A stretch of DNA of 64,000 nt. Origin: Acholoe squamosa (lineage: Eukaryota > Annelida > Polychaeta > Phyllodocida > Polynoidae). Each line of letters starts with the position of its first letter. The stretch's first letter is position 1. The translations under genes were made by a program, and so were the position numbers. Below the pieces are notes generated by a model. That model saw only the letters and a program-made list of their open reading frames with translations, had not been told where the DNA came from and did not search any database. The stretch is from the NCBI GenBank assembly GCA_949317995.1, contig OX439049.1:13950395-14014394 (forward strand), in the 5' to 3' direction. Of this stretch, positions 10,876 through 21,922 are shown one piece after another.

Positions 10876-12117
10876 AGATTCTATGACAGGCTCAGCCAGC
10901 TACGACTGGAGATGGGCCAAATCTTACCAGCTGAATTTAGGATTTTGGCCATAGTGACCAAATAGCTGGCTACATTATGGGGTGATCATACTGCCTTCTC
11001 GCTAAATAGCCACCCGAGCAGTGACTCAATAAGGGGTGCTTATATGATAGCCTCTATGTGAATAATTAGTGGGTAGTCTTAGCTGCTGCCTTCTGCACTC
11101 CTTTCCTCAAATGTAGCCAATCTGTGCTGTTTGCCTTGTAATCATATAAGCATTCTCTACATATAGACCAATGATTCACAAAGGCCGAGGAGCCTTCCTA
11201 TATGTAGCATCCCTGGCTTCAATCATCCTCTGAGAGATTGTGGGATCATAACATCTATGCATTTTTGATGTAGCCTATGCATTGATTTTGCAAGATTATT
11301 CCAATTATTGTGTTGTACATTATATATGGGCTCTTAGAAAAAATAAGCAGTATGCAGCATCATGACCATTTACCTTATTTAAAACTGTGATCCATTTTCA
11401 TTGACCATGTGTGTGACCGTGTGTATGACCCCCCCCCCTCAGTGTGAAGGTTTATTGGGTTTGCCCCCCCTCCAACAAGGGAGTCTTTTTCAAAATGACC
11501 CCCCCCCTTATATTTAACAAGCCCCCCCCACCTTGCAATAAATGGCTCATCCCTTTTTGCAGCCCTATGATCATTTGAACAAAGGAGTGCATACTAGACC
11601 ATGAAGGAGGTATGACTAGTCACTATGTAGCCAATAGTGTCTCCTACGACTGAGTGCTATGACTTCATAGCATTTGTGACCAGGCAAGCAAAACCACACC
11701 CGTCTGCATGGAAATTCATTATCAAAGTTCATCTCAAGAGACATCATTTTTTTTTAATATTCCTAGTAGTTATGTCAGGACCCCTTCTTGAACATAGGTC
11801 ATTATTTCTCATGAAAAATGTTCAATTTACCATCCAAATATGCACAATTTCTAACGAAAATGGTGCATTTTAAATGAAACCATTGAATTCTGCATCAAAA
11901 ATTAGCTTATTGTATTTCTATAATGATTTAGAGTAATTTTGCCCTCCAATGCCCCCTGGTGGCCAAATGGGGAATTCAAAATCCCCCACGGAGGGGTGTT
12001 CTCCCTTGATGGGTCACATTTATTCAGTAGTTGAATAAATATCAGCTACTTTTTGGGGGCCTGAACTGTAGCTCACTATGTAGTCACTGGTATGGAGTCA
12101 TTTCTTATACCTCCCAC
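10876..12117 (-). repeat. Right arm of the ~1-kb inverted repeat pair
   Basis: Reverse complement of the arm at 7,968-8,938, from attctatgacaggctcagcc to atggagtcatttcttat. It is longer because of two insertions: a C-rich stretch (about 11,430-11,530) and an AT-rich dispersed repeat (about 11,674-12,005) that also occurs at 49,340-49,540. The spacer between the arms (8,939-10,875) contains sequence shared with copy B, so the arms are insertions on either side of native DNA rather than one simple element. Confidence 0.8.
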
Positions 12118-13135
12118 TACAATTTGAGGCCATCCTGCAGTGGAAACTATTGAAACACGATCCTGATGTCAATTATAAGCCTTCCTCCAACTAGCTCCCC
12201 AACACACTTGTCTACCCAGATGAAATCACTCCTTTTCCTGGTTTCCCAGGATAACCATTTATGACTGATTTACCGGAACGCAACCTCAGGAATACACCAG
12301 TCTGCAATTTCAGAGGGATTGCTTGACTGCATGCAGAGTTCAATATTGCAGCAATCCATCAGAAACTCTCCCAACAGAGTCTCTGCTCCAGGTCAGATAA
12401 GCTGTCCAAATGAGAGCTACAAGGGATCTGCCAGGAGATTTGACTGCACTAACACAGGTCCTATCATTGCTGAAGGTTGGACTAGTCACTAGGCGAATGC
12501 TTGCTACCTGGAGACAATAAGGGGAAATGAAAATATGACTGGATAACTAATGAAGGTAAGTAACTACTTTTTGAAAATACAGTGAAAAAGTATGGAGGTG
12601 AGGGTGATGGTTGAATGGAGTAAAGATTAACAGTCAATGGAGATTCTGCAATCAATGGCCAATACCACAGTAACGTAACTCCTGACCCACTTCAAGTATA
12701 ATATCTTCTTTATATTAAATTATGCCCTTTTGAGAGCATGAGAGGCACACCCATAAGAACTATCATTGGGATGAATTGCATCTCTCCCTTTGATCTAACT
12801 ACATGAGCTGGAGTGTGTTGTTTTTAGGGTTGATGAAGAAAGGCTCACACGCACATAATCAACTTGCACAACGAAGATAACACCTTCTTCTCTATATCAT
12901 AGACTCATGTACATAAAGTATGAGAATATTTTGATATTTTTTACATTATTATCTCTAGTTATAAATCAAACAAAATGATAAAAGGTGAGTAAGGAAGCAA
13001 GGAATGCAAATTTAATACGAGAAAACCTCAAGAGCAACAGGATGCCATTCTAAACTATAGCATCTGTATGATCTAGGTAATATGTCAAATTGTGCAAAAC
13101 GTTACTGCAATCCCTTTAACAAGGTGCCAGGAAAT

Positions 13136-13262
13136 AATGAATAAGCAAATGTCCACAACCATGGAATATTTTACATCGTATTCCCCTGGGTGGGACTGGC
13201 CTATCCCATGAAGCCATTATATGTAAAATATCCCATGGTCATGGACATTTGCATTTATGTCA
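13136..13262. mobile_element. Palindromic MITE-like hairpin
   Basis: Imperfect arms of about 36-40 bp: gcaaatgtccacaaccatgg..atattttacat on the left and atgtaaaatatcccatggtc..ggacatttgc on the right, around a 45-bp centre. Only one copy is seen in the window, so element identity is inferred from the fold alone. Confidence 0.5.
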
Positions 13263-13504
13263 TGGCCTAGGGGGTTATTTTGCTTTTAAATAAAGAGAAA
13301 TGGCTCAGATCTGTTCAAAATCCAAGATGGCGGACACCTATTGAATACGGCCACATTGTATTCCATCCCCCCATTGAATAAAACATGTCCAGTACTGTTC
13401 TATAGTAACAATCGTATCTGCCATGACATAAGGAATCAAGGAGAATCCCATTTGAAAGGGATATCTAAATCTCTGCGGTAAAACAGCCTGGTCCTTCACT
13501 CTAA

Positions 13505-13757
13505 CCCTTTAAGGGCCGCTAATGCAGACCTGAGTGTATCCTGCCCAATGGTCGTCATAATGCACCAATGAAGTGCTGGCGAGACTGCTCACCAGCACTT
13601 CATTGGAGCATCATACTGACCCTCAAGGGGAACATCAACCCGTAGCATCTGTATGGTGTATAAATGAAGCCCTGATGAGTGACTTGCCAGGGCTGCATTT
13701 ATGCATCATGACAGTCAATGGAAATGATGCATTAATACTTTAGCGACCCTTAAATAG
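13505..13757. mobile_element. piggyBac-like MITE
   Basis: Ends CCCTTTAAGGGCCGC and, reverse complemented, CTATTTAAGGGTCGC. The right flank is TTAA; the left flank is CTAA, one change from TTAA. Ends beginning CCC next to a TTAA target are characteristic of piggyBac elements. Inside is a perfect 15-bp stem, ccaatgaagtgctgg / ccagcacttcattgg, around a 12-nt loop. At 253 bp it has no coding capacity. It resembles the element at 24,415-24,736. Confidence 0.65.
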
Positions 13758-15726
13758 TTAATACCGATCTACTGACTCAGACACAAAGCAGCCAGGGCAA
13801 AACATTCTCTGGAAACAGTTTGTCTCCCTTTGGGCTCAATAGGGGCAGATCTGCTCTGGTCTTAATGCACAGCTTGAAGCCAGAGGGGACACCTCTAAGT
13901 AGGGAAGGAACTGTCGGTGTGTGAGGAAGGGTCTCAGAGGAAAGAGCGAGAGATGTATGGGGTAGTGTGGATTGGGGTGTTGGTAGGGTGAGCTGTCTTT
14001 AAGATAGCAGGATCTAAGAGGCCTAAGGTTATAGGCATTGGGACGTAGGAAGTTTGTGTGGAAAAGTGAGGAGAAGGTGAAAAGTGTACACTCTGCCTCA
14101 GACTTAAGTGATTCAAAACAGTGACCAATGTAAAAAGATGACTGGAGGGTGTTGCTCCTATTGTAAAAAGAGCTGTGAGTATGTGCCCTCTTTTCTAAAC
14201 AAGTTGTGCACTGCTTCACCTAAGTACTTGCACTCACCACATTAGTCTGAAAAGTCACCTGCCTTGTTTAAAATAGGGAGAGCTGCACTACTAGGTACCT
14301 ACTCATGTCGCAAGCTCTATAGTTTATTATACTGACTGACTTCTCCCAACTAGGTACCTACTCAAATCCCCTTTTTTAGCACCGTACTTGAATGACCACT
14401 TGTGAGCAACAAAAGGGACAAGTTATAGCTAAATGAAAAGAAAGGACTGGAAACAAGGACATTTTTAGCCAGGTCTTCCTTTTGATATAGGAGCAACACC
14501 CTCCAGGGGAAAGGGAAATAAGCTGGGTAGGGAAGGGCTATGTTCGGGAAGTAGTCAGAACTGTGATTATGCAGTCATAATAATTCTCATGTTGTAAGCT
14601 TATACATCCTCAGGATTTACTTTTGAATTGTATCATATAACTTGTTCTATTTCCTCAAGCTCTGCCCATATTTGCTCTTCTAGTTTTTGTTTATCACTTT
14701 CAGCTTTAGCTGTTGGGCAGCATTGATACACCATCAAAATATTGACATGATGCATGGATAATGATTATTGCATTAAAGTATCATCCTGCTCATAAAGGAT
14801 TCCTTTCTCCACATGTAAATACTTTGGTTAGGAAGTATATACTTTTCTGAAAGTGCAGAAGCAAAAAAGGTAAGGAAGCTTTTAGAAAATGAACCAAGGA
14901 CAAAATAAGAAAAGAAAAGAGTCTCAACGCTTTGATCATTGAAGTGCTGCCATGTTGTAGAGTGAAAAGGAGCCATCCCAATAAATGCAGTCTTTACGTC
15001 GTCATTTCTTTTTGTTATTAAAGGTACACAGCCATTGCCATTTGAGGGCTCTAGGCACCAATTAACTAATTAATTCTTGGTCAACCAATCAATCAGAAGA
15101 GCCAATGGTGAAGAGAAATCACCCCATGAATTAACCCAGTAAATCATTCCGGATATAATCCAGCCTGATTAAAAAAAAATACTCAAAAGCCAAAAGACAA
15201 AATCGTTTTTTTTTCTTTCTCTCCATGATTCACATAAAAAGTCTAAAAACATTATCAAATGTGTGTCATTTCCCAATTAAGGTGATTGCTCAGAGTGATC
15301 CCTGGGGCAATTTCTTCTTTAGAATCCTAGGAAATGGATGCAGGGCAAGGTTTCTTTTAGGAGTTTGATGATTCTTTGTGGCTACTGATTTTAAAGTCAG
15401 TTTTTAAGTCAGCTTTCAGATCATCAAACGCTCCATTATAACCATCTTTACAGCCTTTCATTTGAATACTAGTAAAAACAAGGCCAAATGTAGCCGTTTA
15501 CTTGTGCACTCTCTGGTGCCTGCCAACGAGTATCCACGTATGGTGTTGATGAGAGGGCCAGCATGTCCCCTAGGTAGACTTTATCAACTGTGGAGGGGTC
15601 GTAACTGGTGAAGGGGCAGATGAGTGTGTGGGTGGGTTACAGCCAGCTGCCCATTGGTACATGGAGGCATGATGACACCATATTAGGCTGGGACATGTTA
15701 GAGGTACGGTGCTGGTGGTTTGATGG

Positions 15727-16376
15727 GCTGGAGGTTAATTCAAAAGGCCCTACCATCACTACTTCAGCGATGGTAGGAATTCCTCTGCCTTATCCATTTC
15801 AGCAATGGTAAGGTGAGACTGCCTTGCTTTCTCACAGCTAGCCCTATGATTCAGTGATGGTAGCCTCAGCCCTGCATACACTATCAAAAGCAGAACACAC
15901 TGCAGAGGGGCAAGAGGGCCATAATGAAAGAATAGCTGTGGAAACACTCCTTTTCACAACAGTGATAACAATTGTTCCCCTTCCCTATGAGCTACTTATA
16001 GTGTATAGGGTGCAGTTGACCCCATACAGTATTCAAGTGCACTTAATGCATGAGTAGCTTGAAGAGCTCTCAGGTACCCCAGCAAATGTCCTCCCTCCCC
16101 TATATATGTATACAGCAGACACAGTCACTCTTGAGAGGAGGAGTGTTCCCTACTGGTGCTCTTGTACTTAGGGGAACCACTATGTATTTCTTTTGATTCC
16201 ATCACAGTGGTGGTTAGGCTGGAATAGGAATAGTGAATGATCCTCAGGACTTGCTGTGCCTGACTGGCCTGCCATGACCATAAAACTTACAGTAGACTGA
16301 CTAGGTCTTATAAGATGTACCTACGCTACCATCGCATGGGGTAGTGATGAAATGATCTTTTGAATTAACCTCCAGA
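15727..16376 (-). mobile_element. Short TIR element lacking the satellite array
   Basis: Ends are ggaggttaattcaaaa and its inverse at 16,361-16,376. Read on the minus strand, the right part is colinear with the element at 16,583-19,428: cttataagacctagtcagtc, cactattcc, acatagtggttcccctaagtacaag, aggacatttgctgggg, ctactcatgcattaag. It therefore looks like a sibling without the array insertion. Blocks P2 at 25,140 and 53,236 (gatgggacca...gagcttat) serve as empty sites, showing this is an insertion. Confidence 0.75.
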
Positions 16377-16919
16377 GCTTATGGATATTATTGGGCTATC
16401 TTATGAATATAGGAGATAGAGTAGGCATCTGGAGGTTAAGTTTATATGCACTGCAGTGTATCTCTGCTAGTTGAAAACACACATCACAAGACATTTGATT
16501 TGTTTCAAGTGTACGAGGGGGCTATACTAGAAATATACTATGAAAGAAATTTGCCGAAATCCACATAACCTGCTATACAGGCCTGGAGCTTAATTCAAAA
16601 CATCCTGGGATCCCAACCCCAGCGATCTTAGTGTAGGCACATATCATAAGACCTGGCCAGTCTACCCTATGTAATGCAGTGGTTGCAGGCCTGTCCAGAA
16701 TAGCTAGTCCTGGGATCACTTCACTATTCCATTTCCACCACTAAGATCACTGCGATCTTAGTGAAAGAAATGCATAGTGGTTTCACCTAAGTACAAGTGC
16801 ACTTACAGGAAACACTCCAGATCGAAAGAGGGAACAGCCTGCTGATTACATAAACAGGGGAGTCCTTGACCCAGCAAATTGTCATGATTCCTCGTCAACC
16901 TGTGTGAAGTGGCTCACAC

Positions 16920-17495
16920 ATGTCGCTAGATGGAACACGACGTCGTTATAGCACAAGATCACCAGGAATAGCAATGGTGGTGATCACATGGCCTCACCTC
17001 AGATGGCGAGGATGGTGATCACTCAGACTCACCAGGGATGGCGACGCAGGTGATCACTCACCTCGCTAGATGAAACACGCACCTCGTCATAGTGCATGTT
17101 CACCAGAGATGGCGACATGAGTGATCACTCATCCTCACCAGGGATGGCGACATGAGTGATCACTCACTTCGCTAGATGAGACGCACACCACGTCATAACA
17201 CACGTTCACCACAGATGGCAAGGATCGTGATCACTCACACTCACGGGGGATGGTCACTCAGGTGATCATTCATCTCACTAGATGAAACGCACACCATGCC
17301 ATAATGCACATTCACCACGGTTGGCGAGGATCGTGATGACTCACACTCACCAGGGATGGCAAGGCGGTTGATCACTCACCTCGCTAGATGAAATGCGCAC
17401 CACGTCATAGCGCAGGTTCACCATGGATGGCGAGAGTGGTGATCACTCAGACTCACCAGTGATGGCGATGCTGGTGATCACTCATCTTGTTAGAT
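16920..17495 (+). repeat. 106-bp tandem satellite
   Basis: The word cgctagatga (with variants) starts at 16,924, 17,064, 17,170, 17,276, 17,382 and 17,488: one 140-bp unit, then four exact 106-bp steps. Each unit contains two versions of a roughly 35-bp subrepeat of the form tcaccag-ggatggcga...tgatcactca. Translation gives no convincing protein. Confidence 0.9.
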
Positions 17496-17869
17496 GAAAA
17501 GCTCATGATCATCGACATTGGTAATCATGCAGCCTCACATCTGCCAGATCAATGTATGTTTTGCCAGAGAAGGTACTGCCATATGTATCTTCCCTCTAAC
17601 CACAGACAAGGTGTTCATGTAGATACTTCCTTATGTATTTTTCCTGTAACCAGACAAAAGGTGTTTATGGATAGTTGCTTTTATTTTAGAGTTACCTCTA
17701 TCTAAATTCAATTGATATTTTCTCTATATAATCTTGTTTGATTCAACCCTGAAGTATTACATAAAAATCAGTGTGCAACAAAGCACATTTGATAAGTATG
17801 GGACTTATACTTCATGCCCACACTTCCTAGATAGGCTACATGTTGAACAGTGGTGCTGTCTCAACAACT
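17496..17869. other. Spacer between satellite arrays
   Basis: AT-rich sequence with no repeat units or gene. It contains a short direct repeat of ccctctaaccacagacaagg-like and cctgtaaccagacaaaagg words (about 17,590 and 17,643). Confidence 0.5.
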
Positions 17870-18650
17870 TTGGCAATGGTGGTGATAAGTTGCCATTCTG
17901 AGTGAGAGTGAGTGACAGATGATGCAATCCTCAGAGACCATTGACTTGGAGTGACACAAATTCACGTATTGAGTGAGACAAAGGCTGGCAATGGTGGTGA
18001 TAAGTTGCCATTCTGAGTGAGAGTGACTGACAGATGATGCAATCCTCAGAGAGCATTGACATGGAGTGACACAAGTTCACGCATTGAGTGAGACCAATGT
18101 TGGCAATGGTAGTGATAAGTCGCCATTTTGTGTGAAAGTTGATGCCAGTGGCACGGGAGTGGTACATAATCACACAGTGAGTCAGATCCATGTTGGCGAT
18201 GCTTGTGATAAGCCGCCATTCTGAGTGAGAGTTGACGGGCAGTGGCACATATTGACGGAGTGAGTGAGATCCATGTTGGCGATGGTGGTGATAACCTGCC
18301 ATTCTGATTGAGAGCTGACCGGGAGTGGTACATAATCACACAGTGAGTCAGATCCATGTTGGCGATGCTTGTGATAAGCCGCCATTCTGAGTGAGAGTTG
18401 ACAGGCAGTGGCACATACTCACGCAGTGAGTTAGATCCATGTTGGCGATGGTGGTGATAAGTCACCATGATTTGTGAGGGATGACAAGGGGTGGCACATA
18501 CTCACGCAGTGAGTGAGATCATGCTGGTGACTGTTGTGATAAATTGCCATGCCATGTGAGACTGACACACAGTGGCGAAAGATGACGCAGTGAGTTATCA
18601 CTCAAAAAGGAGTCACCATTGATGACCAATCATGGCGACAGATAACGACA
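17870..18650 (+). repeat. 83- to 115-bp tandem satellite
   Basis: The word ggtgataag (variants tgtgataag, agtgataag) recurs near 17,881, 17,996, 18,111, 18,204, 18,287, 18,369, 18,452 and 18,533. Early steps are about 115 bp and later ones about 83 bp. It shares the core ggcgatgctggtgat with the 106-bp satellite, so the two arrays are related. Minus-strand frames across it (17,931-18,468) only reflect the repeat. Confidence 0.85.
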
Positions 18651-19428
18651 ATTTGCTGGGGAGGGCCCTTAGGCCTACTCATGCGTTAAGGGCACTCTAA
18701 GGTATTTCTTCCTTCTCTAGTGTTGAAGTGAAGTGCTAACACACTCCCTTTGGTATCCTCTTGCTGCAAGTCATACTCTCTCTATTGAGGTAAGATATTT
18801 CTATTGAAACCTGGTTGAACATTTGGATTAACATTACCTTATTTACAGATTGAAACTAATATATCCATTCCCCACCCCCTGTTTAGTGCATGGTACATAC
18901 ATGCTGTTTGGTTCTTTGTCATAGGACGTCTATATATAAGTAGGACATCATGTGCCTGTAGGTTCACACTATAACAGAGGAATCTTTTCTTTTAATGTCA
19001 TATTTCTTATAAGTAGAAGATTGATGGGGGGTGGGGAGGCTTCAGCTATGGTGTATAATAATCTCCACGTATCCCTTTGCTCAGTTTGCTCAAAAATTCT
19101 AGTTCCAACTATTCTCCCCAGATGGCAGCACCATAGTTTATCTTATCCTCTTACCCATATCACAGTAGCACGGGGAACGATGGTATGAGCACTCTTGTGA
19201 TGAAGAGTGACTCCACAGCTATTCCTTTATTTTGGGACTTTTACCCCTGTGCCTAGTGAGTTATTCTTGGAATAGCGTAGGAGGGCTGAGGCTAAGATCG
19301 ATGCAATCTTAGTGCTGGCTAGGATATGTGAACCCAGTCTACTCTTAAGATCGCTTAATAGGATAAGGCTGATTTATTCCTAAGATCGCTGGTGGTGCGA
19401 TCCCAGGATGTTTTGAATTAAGCTCCTG

Positions 19429-20167
19429 TTATATTTCTTCAACACTCATCCAAAAAATGAATGGAGATGCCATGGAGAGGACAAAGTTACTAATAATTTA
19501 GTTGATTTGCTCTATAATTCTTTGAAAGGCATTTGGAAATGTGTCCAGGGAAATCTTTTCCCAAAAATCCATATCGGGATATTTTGGTCCACTATAATGG
19601 ATGATTACTTTGCTTTCATGTTCCGTGGCATGTCCTTGACTCATTCTTAAATGTTCCTTGACATGCCTCTGAAATGATTTTCAGGCTAGCACCTCATAGT
19701 AAGCCTCTACTTTTCTCTGGCTTCTTCCCACTGGGAGTGGTTGACTGTTGCAACTGAGGGTTAGTATAGTGTTTTCAAGGGACCATATATGGGTGATTAT
19801 AGGGTGGGACTAGCAACAGGCACAGGTGATCACCTACTCTGTATGCATAGGTCTTAGCCTGATTGGAAAGTAGGGGAAGGGACAACTTCACCTAGGCCTC
19901 TTCCACATTTCTACACAGTGTTTTCATAAAAATCGACAAATTGCTCCTTTCTGTTATGCCAGGTGATTCTTCAATGCTTTTATTTATCGAAAGGACTGCA
20001 ATGCATACTGCCAGTATGCATTGCTAATACTTTTACCATCTAGGTGAATCATTGACTCAATAAGACAAAAATAGTTTGTTATTTGTAGGATGAACAAGAT
20101 TATCTACACCAGTCAAGGATGAACTTATTCTATTTTGCTAATCACTCCCCTGGCTCTCACTGGGGTC
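19429..20167. other. Shared duplication sequence, no gene
   Basis: Aligns with copy B 47,540-48,215 (ttctttgaaaggcatttggaaatgtgtc and following). No conserved open frame or RNA gene was seen. Confidence 0.5.
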
Positions 20168-21276
20168 GGGCTTCCTTAGCCCACTGAAAAGGGTCTATTT
20201 CTCCTCTTTCCTATCCCCTTGGGATGTGTGTTGTGCACATTATGCTTGGGCACTGCCACATTCCCATATGAAATCATGTAATGTAGTTCTCACCATGAAT
20301 ATGGTCGAAATGGCGTTAAACATCTGTTCACCTTGTCTCTCCAAATCAGAGCCTTAAGACGTGAAATTTTCTTTTCATAGTTATGTCCTAATATTTTGCA
20401 TGGATATACTAGGAACATAGGGGAACAATCCTACATTATTATGTTTTTCATAGATATCAGGACCATTGTTATGGGAAGCTGGGAAAGAGATTTTTTTTTC
20501 ATCAAAATGGCGAAAGTCTGACACGATTTTGTTTTTCCTTTAGAATGAAACTTTTTTTTTCATGTATTACCTGCATTTTCCATTAATAAAGTATGCACCT
20601 AATAGTGCACACAGGCCCTGTGCACAAGTAAGATTATAGACTCATTTACCCAATTTATTCAACCTCTCAATTGTCATGTCAGACTTTCGCCTATCATGTC
20701 CGACTTTCGCCTATCATGTCCAACTTTCGCCCTCCATGTTTCAGATTAGAATTATACAGGCTCATAGCATAGTTAGAATCACCATATTGCACATGTGTAT
20801 AAGGGTTTATTTGCTTGGTATTAGGGATGAGTTTTCAATAACTGAATGCATAACTGTTGGGAAAGAGAGACTTAAAATGATTTTGTGTTAGACTTTCGTC
20901 CTTTTAACCTTAAGAGTACAATTATAGCATCGTAAATAACTGTCACAATCACCAAATATCATTTGTGTGTATCACTATATGAGGTAAATATTATAGGGAC
21001 AAGTTGCACAGAGTTAAATACTAAGGGGCCAAAAATTACAAGAATAATTGTTTCTCTGTGTCAGACTTTCACCATTGTGTCAGACTTTCGCCTTTTCAGA
21101 TTGACTCTAGGTTTTTAGCTACTTAATGAATCATCTAGAGAAATATTTTCTGGGTTATCAAGTACTGATAAAATTAATCAGATAAGATAAAAACCACATA
21201 AGATATGAGAGAAATAACTCTATATCATGTCAGACTTTCGCCATTTTGATCTGCATCACTCACTCATTCACTCTCA
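20168..21276. mobile_element. Copy-A-only insert flanked by 13-bp direct repeat
   Basis: The 13 bases ctctcactggggt stand on both sides (20,155 and 21,277), whereas copy B has one version (ctctcactggagt, about 48,209). This is the footprint of an insertion with target-site duplication. The left 330 bp ends in a taatgtagttctcaccatg...ggcgttaaac segment of a kind seen at SINE ends. The right two thirds is the TIR element at 20,501-21,250. It is probably one element nested in another. Confidence 0.65.
20501..21250. mobile_element. TIR element with repeated TIR motif inside
   Basis: Ends ATCAAAATGGCGAAAGTCTG (20,501) and its inverse (to 21,250) form a 23-bp terminal inverted repeat. The tip motif tgtcagactttcgcc is repeated within the element at about 20,678, 20,697, 20,715 (variant), 20,889 (variant), 21,060 and 21,078. 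There is no coding frame. Multiple internal copies of the terminal motif suggest transposase-binding sites, as in some hAT or CACTA elements; this is inference. Confidence 0.75.
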
Positions 21277-21590
21277 CTGGGGTATCCTGGTTGATAACAT
21301 TATACCCCCAATATAAGCATCCACTTTGGCTGATCCAAGAGGTGCCTCCTTATAGAGAAAGAGATTTATGCTGTTCTAGACCCTGCCGGTTCCACATATT
21401 GATTATTTGGGTCTAATTCCTGTCCAATCTGGCCTGTACACCCTTACCCCTTTGGTCTCTATCTACAAGAGGAAGTCCTAATAGTATTTTCTTGTCAACA
21501 TCCTCATTACTTTGCAGCACACTTTCTGCACTAGAACCTCTGGAATATTATGAAAATGATTATTTTTGAATAAAGAGCACACAATAACCC

Positions 21591-21845
21591 CCAGTGATAT
21601 TTTCTGTAAAAAATGTCATCAAAATAACCACAGAATCCTCGCCCAAAAGTTGTCATAGATACATCGTTATTTTCACAGAGATGTCATTATTTTCACACAG
21701 AAAACTTGTAGCCTACCACCATACTGCCACCTGGGGCTTCTTATGAAAACTGACTCACTGATTCCCTGCTATATAATTAGAGTGGGTCACTGTTCAGTTT
21801 TACAAGGATACCTGGTAGGTTCAACAGTAATTTTTTAAAGTGTGG
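21591..21845. mobile_element. ACACTGTAAA-ended MITE
   Basis: About 250 bp, sharing the sequence aaaatgtcatcaaaataac..agaatcctc...ttattttcacagagatgt...ttttacaagga with 48,540-48,747 and 50,579-50,816. The ends here are decayed (ttctgtaaaa, ttttttaaagtgtgg); the best copy (50,579) shows tacactgtaaa and its inverse. Confidence 0.7.
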
Positions 21846-21850
21846 TTATT

Positions 21851-21922
21851 TGTGGATCAACACGGTAAAAGGTACGCCTGTGAGGTTGTATGTGGGGGTA
21901 CCTTTTACCGTGTTGATCCACA
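21851..21922. mobile_element. 72-bp perfect-hairpin element
   Basis: Left arm starts TGTGGATCAACACGGTAAAA and is 25 bp long. The right arm (21,898-21,922) is its exact reverse complement, around a 22-nt loop. Copy B at about 48,745-48,765 has the flanks without the element, so it inserted after the duplication. A second full copy of the same length is at 23,665, and an arm fragment lies at about 3,733-3,763. Confidence 0.85.

Larger units (their letters stand above)
12118..15726. repeat. Block P1, second part, no intact gene
   Basis: Aligns in order with P2 at 23,100-25,170 and 51,000-53,260. Matches include gtttgtctcccttt..ggctcaatag (13,820), tgtcatttcccaattaa (15,265), and gtagactttatcaactgtgg followed by ggctgggacatgt (15,575-15,700). 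Copy B lacks this P1 segment, so it was probably deleted there. The only other features are a hairpin at 13,136-13,262, a piggyBac-like MITE at 13,505-13,757, and a 16-bp direct repeat actaggtacctactca at about 14,299 and 14,352. Confidence 0.65.
16583..19428 (+). mobile_element. TIR element carrying satellite arrays
   Basis: Terminal inverted repeats begin GGAGCTTAATTCAAAACATC and match perfectly for 28 bp (16,583-16,610 and 19,401-19,428). The word gcgatcttag recurs in both subterminal regions. The interior holds two satellite arrays bracketed by inverted cccagcaaattgtc (16,871 and 18,645). No transposase frame is present, so it is non-autonomous. Copy B continues straight across this position (about 47,540), as part of a larger difference. 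Confidence 0.75.

Noticed and set aside
17931-18468. Overlapping minus frames with repeated His/Gln-rich peptides
   Set aside because: They only translate the 83-115-bp satellite. Unit lengths are not consistently multiples of three and no start or domain is convincing.
16920-18650. CRISPR-like array
   Set aside because: Units vary throughout with no fixed repeat and unique spacers, and the genome is eukaryotic. It is satellite DNA.
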